NCBI RefSeq assembly: GCF_963576545.1
Contig: NC_083641.1
Coordinates: forward strand, 22,016,023 to 22,080,022
Direction: 5' to 3'
Length of the DNA stretch: 64,000 bases
From: Limanda limanda
Taxonomy: Eukaryota; Chordata; Actinopteri; Pleuronectiformes; Pleuronectidae
Positions 11,519-25,900 of the stretch are shown here, piece after piece. The notes under the pieces are model-generated. The model saw nothing but the letters and a program-made list of their open reading frames with translations, ran no database searches and was not told the DNA's origin. Numbering within the stretch: position 1 is the first letter of the stretch; each line of letters starts with the position of its first letter. The translations under genes and the position numbers were made by a program.

Positions 11519-14500
11519 CTACTGGGCAGCCAGTTTCCTTATGTTCATGATCAACCTCTTGCAGTATTCCTTGTGGTCGACGGGCTTCACCTCCATCACC
11601 GTGGCCTTGATTCTGGATTCATCCTGTCGGGAGAGGATGAGAAGAGAAAAGCTGCTCATGACGTACATTCACTTTCTGTCTCTGTACAACCAGGGGTCAC
11701 GGAGCAGGACGTGCCTGCTGTGTTGCTATTTGAGCGCTTCCATACTCGCACGTTGCTATTTTGAGTGCACAAGTGCATTCACACTGTGTGCGGCAACATG
11801 CGGCGCACAACATGGACCCACATGATGCGGCTGCCATCTCCGCTACAGAGAGGTGGGGGCAGGGAGCAGCGGTGGGTTTTAAGATAAGTAAAAAGTCCGG
11901 CCAAGGAAAGTCGGTACGTTGTCAACACTGATTGTGTGTTTAATTTCCAATGCCGCAATGACACAGGAGACACATGCAACTAATTAAAACAATCAGTCAC
12001 TTGTTCTAGATGTCATTTCCGGTGCGTGCATGGTGCTCATGATTGATTTAGGGCAACGCCACTGTGAGAATTTACAGACGCTGCCAGTACCAGTATACCG
12101 TGAGGCCTTTATACTACATGTGAGGGGACTGACTGACATATTTGCTTTTGGGTCTATGTTTAACACTGACATATGTATGCACCACATAAACGCATGAATG
12201 AATAAACAACCATTTAGCCTGTGGTAGTCCCCAAGGCTAACAACTGTATCTTACAAGCTACACAATGTGAATATATTTGCATCAGACCTTATAAATCCGT
12301 ATATCACCCCCAAAGTGAGTGTGGTGGTGAAGTGAGAGACCACTTTCCCGTTCTGGGTCAGAGATGGAAAGCTGCAGTATGTGAAATCCTTATCAGCTGG
12401 AGACAGATGCAGACATCTTCCCTTGTGCTTAGACTGGATCGCCGAATTATTTTGCTCATCAAGTTAACATTTCACAAAGGAAATAGAGGCGGAGTTTAAA
12501 AGCAGAACTTTCTCCACAGCCGTCTAGACAGCAGAAGGTCATTAGCAGCAGTAGCGGTATTCTCTGTGTTTATCTCCACTATTCTTCAGCTGCTGGAACG
12601 TAAATCACCTTCCTCTGAGTAAGTGCCCTCATACAGATTTGTATGATACAAAAGGAAATTATGGATTTTTTAAATAAAAAGATTATTAAATATGTATAAC
12701 AAAAAAATAACAAGCTTTGAAATAAAAAAGTTTCCAATTTGGAAATAAAACAGAATGCTGATCTGGGAAGATGTTGATAGAAGCATCTTCAACAGATTTC
12801 TTTAAATAATGTAGTTTTATCTGTAGTTTATCTTAAACCGAAATTGGTGATTTCTCGGTGAAGGTTATTATAGTTCTTCTACTCTGGATTTGGGTCTAAA
12901 AGCAGTGGTGCCGCCGGTGGGTGAGTTTAGACGAGCCGAGTTTGTACGTGAGCAGCCAACACTTGTTTGTTGATCCACACATTGACATCTGTGCCCAGTG
13001 TGCACATACACACATAAGAAAGCACAAGAGGCACAACACATTAATTTGCTCGGCTGTGACCTTTTCCTAACAACATTAAAGTTGCCAGCGTACGCTCACA
13101 GAAGAAAAATAACCGGCTCATACGAGCAAAACAAGGCGTTTCATCTCCGATACGGACTTTAACACATGAAGAGTCACTGGAATGAACGAATATCTAGTGA
13201 GCAACTTACAAATCCGTCTTACAAACCATTTGCTCTTTAATTCCCCGTCTCACGTGTAACCTGCATATCTGATCCTGGCACATGACGATGCAGCACCAGC
13301 GGTTCTGACTCAGCTCTGGGAACTGGTCGATCTTTGGTGAAATACAGAGCCAGCAGTGCTCAGGGGGGGGGAAAGTGTGACGAACCACCTCTCGACACTC
13401 ACACCCTCAACATGTCACTATAACCTAAGAAAGGTGTAACAAACTCCACCATGTAATCAGCGATTGTCACACAGAGCAGATCTATTGCGACAGTGTGAGA
13501 AATACCAGCCGCACAGAAACAGACACGTGATGGAGATGCAGTTACAGCCCCTAATTACAAAACCTAAAAAGGAACAATGAGACTTTAATAACAGTTTGAC
13601 TATCGCTGCCACGAGCAGGCGTCCCTGATTCCACTTGAATAAAAATCATCCATCACTGACATTTTGAGTGACAACACAATTGCCTGTAAACAAGATCGGA
13701 ATGATATCAAAATATTTCCAGTGCCTACATGAGACTTTGATTTGGATTGGTGTTAATTACATTATGCATCACGCCCACATGACCAAACTGCTCATCAGCA
13801 CTTGTTTTGATCAACTGCAATTAATCATGGAGTGTTTTTGATCCAACAGCATCGAGAGGACGCAGTTATTAAAAGTGCTGCTGGTTGATTTTATTTCAAC
13901 CAACTAATTGATTAATTGGGTCAATTTGAACGCTGTGAGTGTGTGTGTGTGTGTGAATGAAAATAAAATCTGGATGTTTCCAGCACACAGACTGACCTTT
14001 AAATGCACTGTCTATGTATCTCTGAGCTGTAATCTCATTACAGGAGATAATTATCATTCTCCTCATGTGACTGCTGCAGGCTCTTTATTACCTCAAAGCA
14101 AGAAGATTACATGTTTTCACCAGTGTTTGTTTGTTAATTAGCAGGATTACACACAGATCTACTCAATCGGTTTCCATAAACCTCAGTGGTGAGGTGAGGC
14201 GTGACCGAAATATCCGATTGAATATAGAGTGGATCGGGGTAAACGGCGGATCTGGCACATAGTTCAGTTTGAGGTTCTCTCAGCTTTCTGATAAACACGG
14301 TCAGAGACTTCTCGTCCAAACTGACGTCTGCCTGCGATTAAACATGAAGAATGAAAATGTATAGCAATGACTTGGAAGTCTGATTCCCCGACTCTCATAG
14401 ACAGATGGTCTGTGGAAATGAACAGTTGTATTCCTCTTGAAAAGATTACATATAGTCTCAGAAAGAGCCTTATTTGGAGTACATGGATACACCACCAACA

Positions 14501-16896
14501 GTACCATAGGACTGTAACTACTTGGAGCTCTGAACTACATTATTTACTGTGTCATTGCGGTATTTCTCTGTGATGTGTCATCCTATGCACCAACTTTTTT
14601 TTTTGTTTTTGTTTTCTCTTTGGGTGGGGGGAATTATTTAATTGGTTTTATTTCATCTATGTGTGTATTTTTTTTGATTTTGTTATGTAAATTTCAGTAA
14701 TGTTTAATGTAGAGTTTTCTGTACGCTCTGCATGTTCTCATGTTGTGAAAATATTTGGAAAAATAAAATATTCTAAAAAAAAAACTCAAAAAACATGAAG
14801 AATGAATATCATCAACTGCTGGGAATCTGCTTTGTCCCACAATCAGCCTATACAACATTGTACACATGACAACAAGCAAGAGCCGCCCACAATGGCCAGC
14901 TTGTCACACTGAGGAAGAGAAAGTAAAGTGAAAGAAGGGCTGCAGGTGTGTCAGCTGAAGGAATATGGGGGGGGTTTGGAGGCAGCAGCCAATAGCAGCT
15001 TGTAGCCGTGCCCCGGGCAGTTAGGATGCTGAGCCGAACGTGACGGACACAGTGAACTCCTCTGTGCGTCGAAGGCGGACGCTGCTCCTGGCTCAGCTCC
15101 AGACTTCCTGCTCAGGGTCCCAGACCAATCAATTCTTTTATGTGCTCCCCTCAAAGCGAACCTCTATCCGTGTGGCCGACAGGAAATAGTGGCCGCGGCG
15201 GCTAATCTGCGTGTGCACCGTTCAAACACTCAAATTATTCTTTGAGATGAGAAATGGTTGCATCAGTTCAAATTGAACCGGGGTGGTTTTGTTAATGAAT
15301 GGGAGAAGCGCAACAGTAAAAACATAAAGACCCACTTTTTGACTTTTAAGCTAATGAAGGCGGGTTGGAGCTTTAGGGGATCAAGCTCGGACGTCAACAA
15401 ACCTGCAGGCGTCTCATCAGGCTAATGACCGTTCTTGTTATACTTACGTTATATGTTTCTAGCTTCACTCTGCTGCGGAAGATAAACGTGTGGAAGTTGG
15501 CTTGTTGGAAGATTTCATCAAAGGCGGTTTCATTCTGAAAGTGAGAGAAATATTCTAAATCAGAGACGGCAGTATATATATATATATATATAGTCTGTTA
15601 ATCAAATGGGAGTTTCATCAAGTTATATACTGGGTGGGTGATAAGTGACTTCTCAGAAACGACTCCTGTGACTTTCAAAGTAATTATTCCTGGAAGGGAC
15701 AAAGCACAGTAGGTGTCTTAACACAAATTTGTCTGTGCATGTTTGGCAGGAACAGAGCCTGAAGTTTTAGCTCTCGCTCTGGCCATCGTGTTACATGAGG
15801 AAGGGGGGGGGGGTGTCTCACCGAGTCCTTGAGCTGCCCCAGGTAAGCCGCGTTCTGGCCCAGGATGGCCTCTGCACTCTCCTGGAAGCAGGTCACCCAC
15901 TGGTTGTCTCCATGATCTGCAATGTTAGCCTGACGGAGCAAACAGAAAAGAGTTAATAGGTAGAAAAGTTTATTGCATATTGAATTTGCAGACTTAATAA
16001 TGTAAAAAAATGACTTCATGAATGACAAAGATGCTGCTGCATTATTAATGGAAACATCAGCTGCATTTAAACAAGTTCTCCTACTTTCTCTCCGAGTAAA
16101 TGAAAAGTTTGTGTTAAACCAGGTGATGCAGAGCAGCAGCTACCGGCAGTGAGGAAAATAAACCCAGAGAGTGAGACACTGGTGAATGACAGAAAGACTA
16201 ACGACAACATGAAACCACATTTTCCCTGGAATACAACTGTGAGATTCAGAATCCTGCATATACAAATGTCACTCGTATACATTGTGTATAGGGATCCGTT
16301 GTGTGAGACAGAGAAGTTGCCAGATGCTTCAACCCACCAAGTAAAACACAACTTTCCACTCTTAAGTCATTACATCCTCTAATTAGTCCATATTCTGCAA
16401 GCAGAACATAGTCACTTGCGATACATACAGTGGAAGCAAATTCACAGCTTATGCTACAGCTTGCGAGGAATAACAATATGTCGTCTGGCGAGTGCTACCA
16501 AAACAAAAGCCGCTCATTTCAGATGCCAGGCTCGCAACTGCTCTGATGCTGACTAAGTGAGTTCTTGTTTTGCCCTTTTTCTTTTAAATAATATTTGTGT
16601 GCAAATGAGCTGAGAAAAAAGGAACGTGTACTTGTTTATTGCTGCATATTTCTGTTAAATGACAAACAGCACAATATGGAGAGCTGCAGCCATTAACCCC
16701 ACACAGCTCGAGTGTAAAGAATCTTAGATTAAGTCCTCATTATGCTGGGTTAGGGTTAGAAGACCATGGAGAGTAAGTCGGGAGAAAGACGAGGCAATGA
16801 GAGGGACGACACCCACAGCCTCAGCAGGAGCATCTGTTCAGGTCTATGCAGGAAGAACAGGGATTTAAGATATGTGCATTTGAATATAAATACACC

Positions 16897-16971
<75 letters not shown>

Positions 16972-19900
16972 GTGCGTGTGTGCGTGTGTGTGCGTGTGTG
17001 TGTGTCACAGCTGAAAAAAGAGTGAGAAGTTTTAGGGAAGCCGTTGCCGAGTCGCTTACCGACAGGATGAGGCGGTACTTGAAGTTGGGGAACTCTTTGT
17101 CGCATTTCTCACAGCGGAACATGCCATTCTGCTGGTCCACCACTTTCTTGTTGCAGTCCTGGCTCGGGCAGGCCTGGTACATGCAGTTCTCCTTGCGCAG
17201 GTACACAATGGTGGCTATGCAGGTGTAGTAGTCTGCCTGAAAAAAACAAGACAAAAAATACACATGAAAAAAAGATCTGTGCTAAATATAGTTACGGAGA
17301 GGATCTTCTCACGAGCTGAAGTTTTCTCCTCCATCTTTGTTTCTTCTATGGTAAATATGTTGACTGTTGAAACTCAGGAATGCACCAGTATGAACTAGGG
17401 ACGGGAATCGGCAGGGACCTCCCGATACGATACTATCACAATACTTAGGTGGCGATATGATATGTATTGCGATTTCTGTGGGTATTGCGATTCAATATTA
17501 CGATTTCCTGGGATTTCTTTTGGTTATTTTTTTTTTTTAAATACTGGACCATGGAAAAATGTTGAATCATACCTTCAAATACAACACAGTCAAATTAAAT
17601 TAGAGCTTTACCAGTTTTATTTCAAATATTAACATTAACTTAATGACTGCCGGGCAGCCAATAAAGAAAATAAATAAGATGTGCCCTATTATTGTATAGA
17701 CCCTGTCAACTGCACACAAACTGACAGATTAAGTAAGTAAATGTATGCCACTAAGGCTACTTTTAAACAATAAATAAAAGGTAAATTAAATAGAATGAAT
17801 AAAAGTTTACTTAAAATATAAACTTTGAAATAAACAAAAAGTAGGCTATTGTTGTTTACATGTAGGCGATGCAATGCTAGTGCTTGGGTATGTTTAGATT
17901 CTTGTGCAAAAACAAGAGCTGGTCAACATGCTCTGGTGTGATGTTGCTCCCCCCATATATCTACCCAGTATAAACCAATAAATGTTTTGTTTTTTTTTAA
18001 TTAAAAAAAAAAAAAATCGATTTGGGAGGCAGCATATCGATTTTAAATCGTCAATCACAAGAATCGCGATTTGTAACAGAATCGATTTTTTCCCCCATCC
18101 CTAGTATGAAGTGAACATTAGACTTTTTCAGCAGTGTGTAGGTGAGTATGTGAAGTGCCAGGAGAGTCACAGCTGTGCAGTAGATTGCAGAGGTCAAACT
18201 CCCCAACCAGAATCCTAATGGCTCGGACACAAATGCAAATCAGCAAGGAGGTTGTTGCTTTTGTGAACGTGGGGAGCTTGAGCACACGAACAGACTTCAG
18301 GAAACATTCCTGGTCAGCTGGGGAAAACCCACCGGGCAAGTGACAGGAATTGCACATCGGACAGAAACAGAGGAATTTGAAAAAGAAGCTCAGGATATGT
18401 GTTGTAATGAAGAGAGGAAGAGTTTCTACATGTTTACAGATGAGTCACATTAACTCTCCTCATGTGGAACTCTTAAACTTAATGCACACAAACAGATAGT
18501 TGTCTCACCCTAACAGCTGATTGTTTCAGACAGTCACCCCCCCCTTACTAATCTCAGCATCGGCTGTGACAACACAGACGAGACTTGGCCCCTGCCGGTT
18601 TTGATAAAGGCTTAGAGTGCTTGTTGGGTCCACGAGCATCAACCAGTCATTAACGCCACCAAGTCAAAGCAATTATATCGACTATGAAGAACAGATTAAG
18701 GCCACAGGCAGCTGTCATCAGTTTTTACAAAGGGCTGAAAAAAGTCGGACATTCTGGTTCATTTTCACTCACATTACACTAGCATTCGTTGAAGAGATAA
18801 ACAAGAAGGCAATTTATTCAAAAACAGAAACATGTCTCCAAAGTAGGATGAAAAATCCATTCTTTCCTCCCTCGGACCATAACATTAGAAACACGAGAAG
18901 ACATTAGACACCAATTAACTTCAAAAAACAGGACAACTGACGCCGCGTGTCACGTCGGGCGGATAAAAGAGTGTGTGACAAATGTCAGAAAACTAAATGA
19001 AAGGGAAGAGCCGTCTCTTTTTTAATTACCATTTTGATTTCAAAACAAACCCAGCCAGACATCCACCTCAATTAATCAAATAAACACCTCATCAAATTAG
19101 CGCGTGACTGACCAGCTCCAAGGAGGAATGAGGAGCCTGTTTCTTGCTCCCGTCATAGGCCTTTCCAAATGAAGTGTCAAGGCTACAAGAGGAGGGCGAC
19201 TGCCTACTGTCAGCGAGGGCACGGGAGCAATGTGGAAACTTGAGATTGTGACACAAAGACTTTGTGACAGGGATAATTAATTGCAACAGACTTTGGTAGC
19301 GGGGGGGGGGGGGGGGGGATTGTTCTTGTGAGGCCTGACCCTCCGTGCCCCTGTGTGTGGGATGTCTCGGAGGGGTTGAGGACAGCCTCAGCTCCTTTGT
19401 CAGAACCAGGCCTCATCACACGCCTTGCTGAGGAGAAGCGAGAGCCGCCGGAGCCCGGGGGTCAATCTCTTCCTCCGCAGCAGCAGCAGGGAGCTAATGC
19501 CAGGAGAAGCCTTTCACCTGACAGGGGGCTAATGGTTACAGTCAGGATTTGGAGGTGAAATTTGACAAGGGAAAAAGAAAAACAACGGACGCGACTGCTT
19601 ACGCTCTATCGGAGGCCGTCAGATGACAGAACAGCTGAAGCAGGTAAATTCAAAAGGAGGCGACAAGAGGCAGAATGAAGCGTTAGCTGGTCGTAGAGGA
19701 GAGAAACGTGACGGCACCAGAAGGAAGTCAGGGTCACTCACAGCCTCGGGCAAGAAGTAAATGAAACTGATATAAGTCATTCACCAAAACATATTTTTCA
19801 CTTAACTGAGGGTTTAAGATAACTGCTGCTCTTGTTTGATACAAGATTTTTTTTTAATTTTTTCGTTATTTTCCGAGGCACAATTGGTCCTTAAGACTTC

Positions 19901-22900
19901 TTTTAGCTTCCGACCATACAAAATGTCCCACATCTCCAATGTCTTCATCTTGTCTTTTACAGAGACGGCAAAACTGTCGTTCTTCTGCCTCTCGGTACCT
20001 TATCATAATCACTTGCATCTAGTAATTGTCCTAGGCTTAATGGGATATTCTCACCACACTGTGATGATTACTAATGTGTTAAATTATGTTAAATCACACA
20101 AGTTAAGATCTCCGCTCGGGTCAAATTAGCCACCATAGACGATTCATAACACTTTAGTGAGAGCCGGGTTCCCTCCACGGTGTAATAAAATAGGAGGGAT
20201 ATTAAAGAATACATATTGCTTTACCTATTTTAAAAGGCGGTTATTTCATTTCAGAGGGCAAAGAATAGAGCGTATGTAATTTCAGGGATATATACGGAGC
20301 ACTCAGCCGCTGTGCAGTGATATTAATGAGGAGCAGAATCAGGAGTCTTCGTGGGATCCAATTTTCCTCCCACATACCTGGTGATTTTGATCAATCAATG
20401 ATAATCAAGAGGCCTCCCGTCGAAAAGCAGTGACAAGGTTACAGCGCAAACGGACTGTACAAACCTGCCACGTGTACTGTGAGGCTCTAAATTACAAATG
20501 CAGCTCGACTGCGGGCGCTTCTATTTGTTGTTTGGGATTCAACGCGGGGCTTTTCCTTCGTCCTTGAATATCTTCAAAGAGTCCTCCGTGAATAACAATA
20601 TGTCTGGGGTTACCATAACGGGACCGTTTGAGTGCGTCAAGGCAAAGCCGAGGGCGTGCGTACCTTTTCTCCGTGTCCCAGGTGCTCGGTCTTCACGTCG
20701 GAGAGGGTCTTCCAGTTGGTGTTTCCACCGCCGCCCCCTTTAGCCTCCGTCAGAGACTGTCCGTCCATGGCGTGGCCCTCCTTATCGTACCTACGGGAAA
20801 TAAAGAGAATATCAGTTACTTGCCGATTCGACCCAGGTGCAGCTTCAGGACACTAACTGACACACGTATTCATTACAGATTAGTCCAGAACTCACTTGAT
20901 TATTTTCTGCAATTGCTAGATAATAGTGAGAGGTGCAGTGCAATCTCTCTGTTCCCTGGTTGCTGTGATTATCTCACTGATTTTGTCCAATTAACAGCCA
21001 AAAGCGAAACTATTTTGTTTAGTATCATCGACAAAGAAGATAATCTGAAGGGATGTTTTGGCTTTTTAGCTTTAAAATGTATTTAAATGTAAATCTATCA
21101 TTTGATTATATAAATAAAGAGCTGCCAAATTAATCCATTAATTAACTGATCATTTTAACTTTGCATAAATTGTGTATAGATTAAGCATTCCGTGATGCCG
21201 ACAAAATCAGACTTATGACAGACATGATAGACAATTAGAAAAACATATTCATTTCACATATCCTTCCATAAGTAGAATACAAGCTATCCTCTTAGGGCTA
21301 TATTGTTTAGCCTTGATCGCTGTTGTTTGAGCCAGAGCATCCATTTGTTACTCAGCTGAGAGCAGGGCGAGCTAAGAGGCTTGTGAATTGAATCAGCAGC
21401 AAAGGGACAGATGAGCCGGCCGGGGTCAGGGCTGCTACGGAGATATTAGAAACGCATTTTAACCCGATGGTCGCGGTAATTCAGGGAAGACAAAGGGGAA
21501 GGGGGCGAGAGAAAGAGGAGGGGTAGAGCGACAAGACAAACGAGTGCAGGTAAAATGCAGTTGTGGGTGGGTAGGGGGGGCAGAAGAGAGAGAAAGTTTA
21601 AAATGGTTACAGAAATCAATAACGCTTACTAATCTGTTGGCCACGAGGCAAAGTGGTGCACGACGGGGAGGCCGGGGTTGTAAATACAGGGAGTGAATGC
21701 CTTGCTCCTGGAGGCATGACTAATTGAAAATATCCCCATTAATGGTGCACACTGTGGACCGAGCAACGCAGAGGCTGCCAGTTTCCCCATTACTAATGAC
21801 AAATGTGACCAATTTGCTATGGTGGCACCAAATTCCTCACCAGTGTACCTGAGCTGCTTTGCTGTAATTGTTCCTGCCCCCACTTAGGAGCTCGAGAAAG
21901 AAAGAAAATGCATTCTGACAAATCAATTGAGATTTAATGGAGATAGCGTCTCTCTGTCACGGCTCAACGTCTCTCCGAAAGACAGATGTTCCACAGAGGA
22001 GGAAAGTGACGTGACAACACGGCTGAGGTGATTAAAAAAGCATCACTTTTTAAAAAAGGTACGACTGCAGACGAGCTTCACAGTGTTGAAATGCCTGTGA
22101 TTTGATAGAAAACAGTGAGAGGCCTCCAGTTCTAAAGCCGCTGCCGGTTCTTATTATTGCAGACAGCGAGGAGCGCAGGAAACAGAAATGGCACCGAAGA
22201 CAGTGATCGTGATCGATGAGACAAAAGGAGGACAAATTAGATCTGGCAGAAAATGTGCAACGTGAGTCAACGGAACTCAGGCAGATCTCAGCTTAGAGAG
22301 GCAGCGCGGCGTCGGTGAGACAGACGAGAGAGAGAGACGACTGCAGGGCGGCAGACGAGCATGTGCACGCCACCGACATGACATGTGTCAGTGTGTCAAT
22401 GAACAGGGACAGGACAGCAGCATAGACATGGCAGAGGAGGAGGAGGATGAAGGGATGAAGGGATGATGGGAAATGCTGTTTGCAGCTGTAGGGAAAAGGC
22501 TCTAATGCCTCAGCTGAGAGTGGCAAACACACAACAAACAGGATTACCCCATGATGTGTGAGGCATCTCACGGTGACTGACATGTGGTCAAACACCGAAC
22601 AGGCAGCAACTTGAAAGAAGCCGGTTTATTTCCCCTGCGTTTACTTTTCATTTATGTTTAAATTAGATGGATCACATGGGCTGCAAATGGAAAATCATGT
22701 ATGTCAGAGAGAATACAACAAAAAAAATCTCAAATCAAACATTTACATGTCATCCCTGCACACGAGGACGGTTCTGCGTGCATGAGTCACCGCTTTCATT
22801 TTAATGGCTTTGTCCTTTTCAGAGCTTCACAGAGAAATGATATCATGGAAAAACAGAACCCAAGTTTTTAATGTGCTGCAGTGTTTTTCTGATTGAATGG

Positions 22901-25900
22901 AATTAAATTGGCAGTTAATGCAAACTGGACTCCTTGCTCACATATTACTTTACCTAAGCATATACAGAATATACAAAGATACTAGTCCGAGGGACAAAGG
23001 GACAATTTACATCTCTGTGAACTTTCAAAGGCAAAGTGTAGCTTTACTCTCAGTGTTTTGAACTTAAAAACAATCTTTATAAAAGTGAGATTTGTTTTGT
23101 GTATAAAATATTAGAAAATTGCAGGGGAAAAAAGTACGATATACTTTTCCAGAACCCAAACAAAGGTTTTCAAAGAGCGTATTTGATCGAAAACCCAAAA
23201 GATATTCAGTTATATATCGAGGACAAGGAAAAGCAGCTAATCCTTACAATTGAGAAGCTGTAAAATATTTTGCTTGGATTTCATCTCTTCTATTGAATTC
23301 CTCTCATTCCTATATTTTGCAAAAAATCACTTTGACAATCGTGACTAAAAGGAGAACATCAACCTCAACAGGAAGCTGATTTGAAGGATTCTTCACTGTG
23401 TCCGACGCCTACGAGACCTAATTTGGTTCAGAGCATTCAGCGAGTCAGTGACTAATAACTCAGTGATTTTGCCTGTGACAAGAAATCTTTATCCTATCAA
23501 TACCACACTGCAAACACACGATGGTAAAATAACATTCAATTAAATAATGAGGCATCATTAAATCAAATCGTTACGCATCATGTTCATTAGACGACTGCGT
23601 TATAGCTTGTTTGCTTCTCAGCTGATTAATTGGTGCTCCGTGGTCCTGGTGTGGAAAAATAAAATGGAAAGGCAGAGAAGATGTCAGTTTGGACTAAATA
23701 AATTAATCTGAGACTAATCGAGGACTAAGAATAAACATGACAGAGAGTTGCCAACAGAGAAGTGATGTGTGGGAAAAGGCTGCAGCGCCATCTCCCAATG
23801 TGCTGTTGCCACCTAATGGACAACTGCCTCTGCACAGCTAGATGGACGAGAGTGGATGGGATTCCTACACTGATAATTTACTGTAGATTAATTCTGACTA
23901 TTCATAATTCAAATTCATGATATCTACACCATTCTCAGAGGTTCAAACGTAATTTCAATTAAATTGAGGCGGATAAATCTCTGGAACTAGAAAGTTCTGA
24001 TTTAATGATTTTGACAAGTCATCTTAAACTTAAATTATCACTCGTCACAGTAAAAGTCAAAGTGAAATTCTGGATCGTCAAACTTTGTTAAGAAAAGTTA
24101 AAACGGCTTGTGCTGCTGAATATGTTGCTATATTTACAAGGCACGGGATTGGCTGGTTTACAACCCCCCCCCCACCTAAGAGACACTGCCACAGTGTGCG
24201 TGCCGTAAATTATAAACAGACCAGACTAATCACTTAAGAAACTAGATGCCTGCTATTTTTATAATCTATATAATTGATTAGTTGTTGCAGCCCTAGTCAA
24301 GTCTTATTAAAAAAAGAGGGGTAGGTGCGAACAACACTTGCAAACCAACAATGCACCAAGAGCCCAGATTAACCCAAGGATCAGGATAATTAGTGCACAG
24401 GGCAGCATTCTTATTTGAGGAAATTAAAGCTATTTTCATCTCTGCAGGATTAATTAGGGCGACGTTAAAGGAAACTACTCAGCTCTCCGCAGAAAAACAC
24501 TGGAAAGTGCTGAGCGGCACCGCATTTACGCTGCAGAAGTTTGAGTCAACAGCCCACCAAGGATCCACGATTCATTTGAGGAAGTCCTCAAGGTCTGCTT
24601 TCCAAAAAATGGAAATTTAAACTGAAGACACCTGTGCATGAGTAACACAACAAGGCTTTGCAGAAATGGATGTGCAAGAAAAGCTCAACAGAGGCTGAGG
24701 AGAAAAGGTTTGGGGGTTCTTCTGTGCAGGAAGTAAAATTAACGATCAAAATTGTTAAAAAAAAATCAGAGCAATAATTAAAAGACACACGTCTGTGAAC
24801 AGGTACCATCCTGACAACCGGGCTTATCAGCAACACAACAGCAGCTCGCAGTCTGCCGGTGAAAACCCACTGTGACAACTTGCTTCTCAGCAGCACATAC
24901 TGCATCATCTCTGGAATGCAGCCTAAAAATAAATAAACAAGGAGGCCGCTCTCTCTATTCCCTTCCCTGGCTGTGTCTCACCTCTCAGACACGCTGCATA
25001 ACAATCCTGTCTTCACTGTGGCTCTCACTACCAATGACTTGGAGCTACATTATGAGTCAGGTCCGGCCTCCCACCATCTGTGACTTTAAACTGGTCATTA
25101 GAGGACGCCTTCAAACCTGCAGGAGCTCCCTGTCCACGAGGACCTGCGCGGGCCAACACTTCTGCAGAGGATAAACCAACACCAGCATTTAAGGGTCATT
25201 ATCTCCAAGCGTCCAACTGAGAAGTTAGTGGAGGAAGTGGAGCGAACAAGCTTCTGTCATTAAGCAGAAGAGAGCAGGGGAAGTGTGGAGAGCCTGTGCT
25301 GCAGCATGGATGAGGAGACTGGTGCAGGACTTTGTGTTGTTCAGGTAGAAGAAAGCAGAAAAACCCAGGAGAGGTCCTGATAATACAGCATTTTTCTATT
25401 GTTGCCCAAATGTAAAATAATCCCCTTATTAAACTATAATGGCACTCAGTAGAGCACATAACCGTTCGAAGGCCTAACAGTCTCCTGAAATTCAATCAGG
25501 CTGCACCAAAGATATCTATTTCCTAAATGTGCCTGATATTTTCTCATCAAGATCCAAGAATTATTCCCCCGGAAAACTGTAGAAAGGTTTTTCAAAATGC
25601 CCCATTTCACATCGTTAAAGTAGTGGGGGGGAAACAATCCCGGATCTGCCCCATGATAAGGATCAGCACCAAAATGTAATGAGTTCTTATTTGTACTGAA
25701 TCCTGCCACCACGTTCTGTCTAAAATCTGATCGTAGTTCTTGTGAAATCCTGCTTACAAACAAACCAACCACCCAACAAAAGGGACTAAAGTAAAAAAAA
25801 TGAATAATGGTAGTTTGCAGTTAATGTCATTCTGGGAAATCACATGAAAAAATATTCCCAGGAGCCAGAGGCTGGTGCTGAAACCATCATGTGGAATTTA

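Noticed and set aside
16766..17263. Cys-Val and His-Thr repeat proteins read through the TG tract
   Set aside because: They are translations of a microsatellite. Only the part at 17060-17236 on the minus strand is real coding sequence (rpa1 exon 14).
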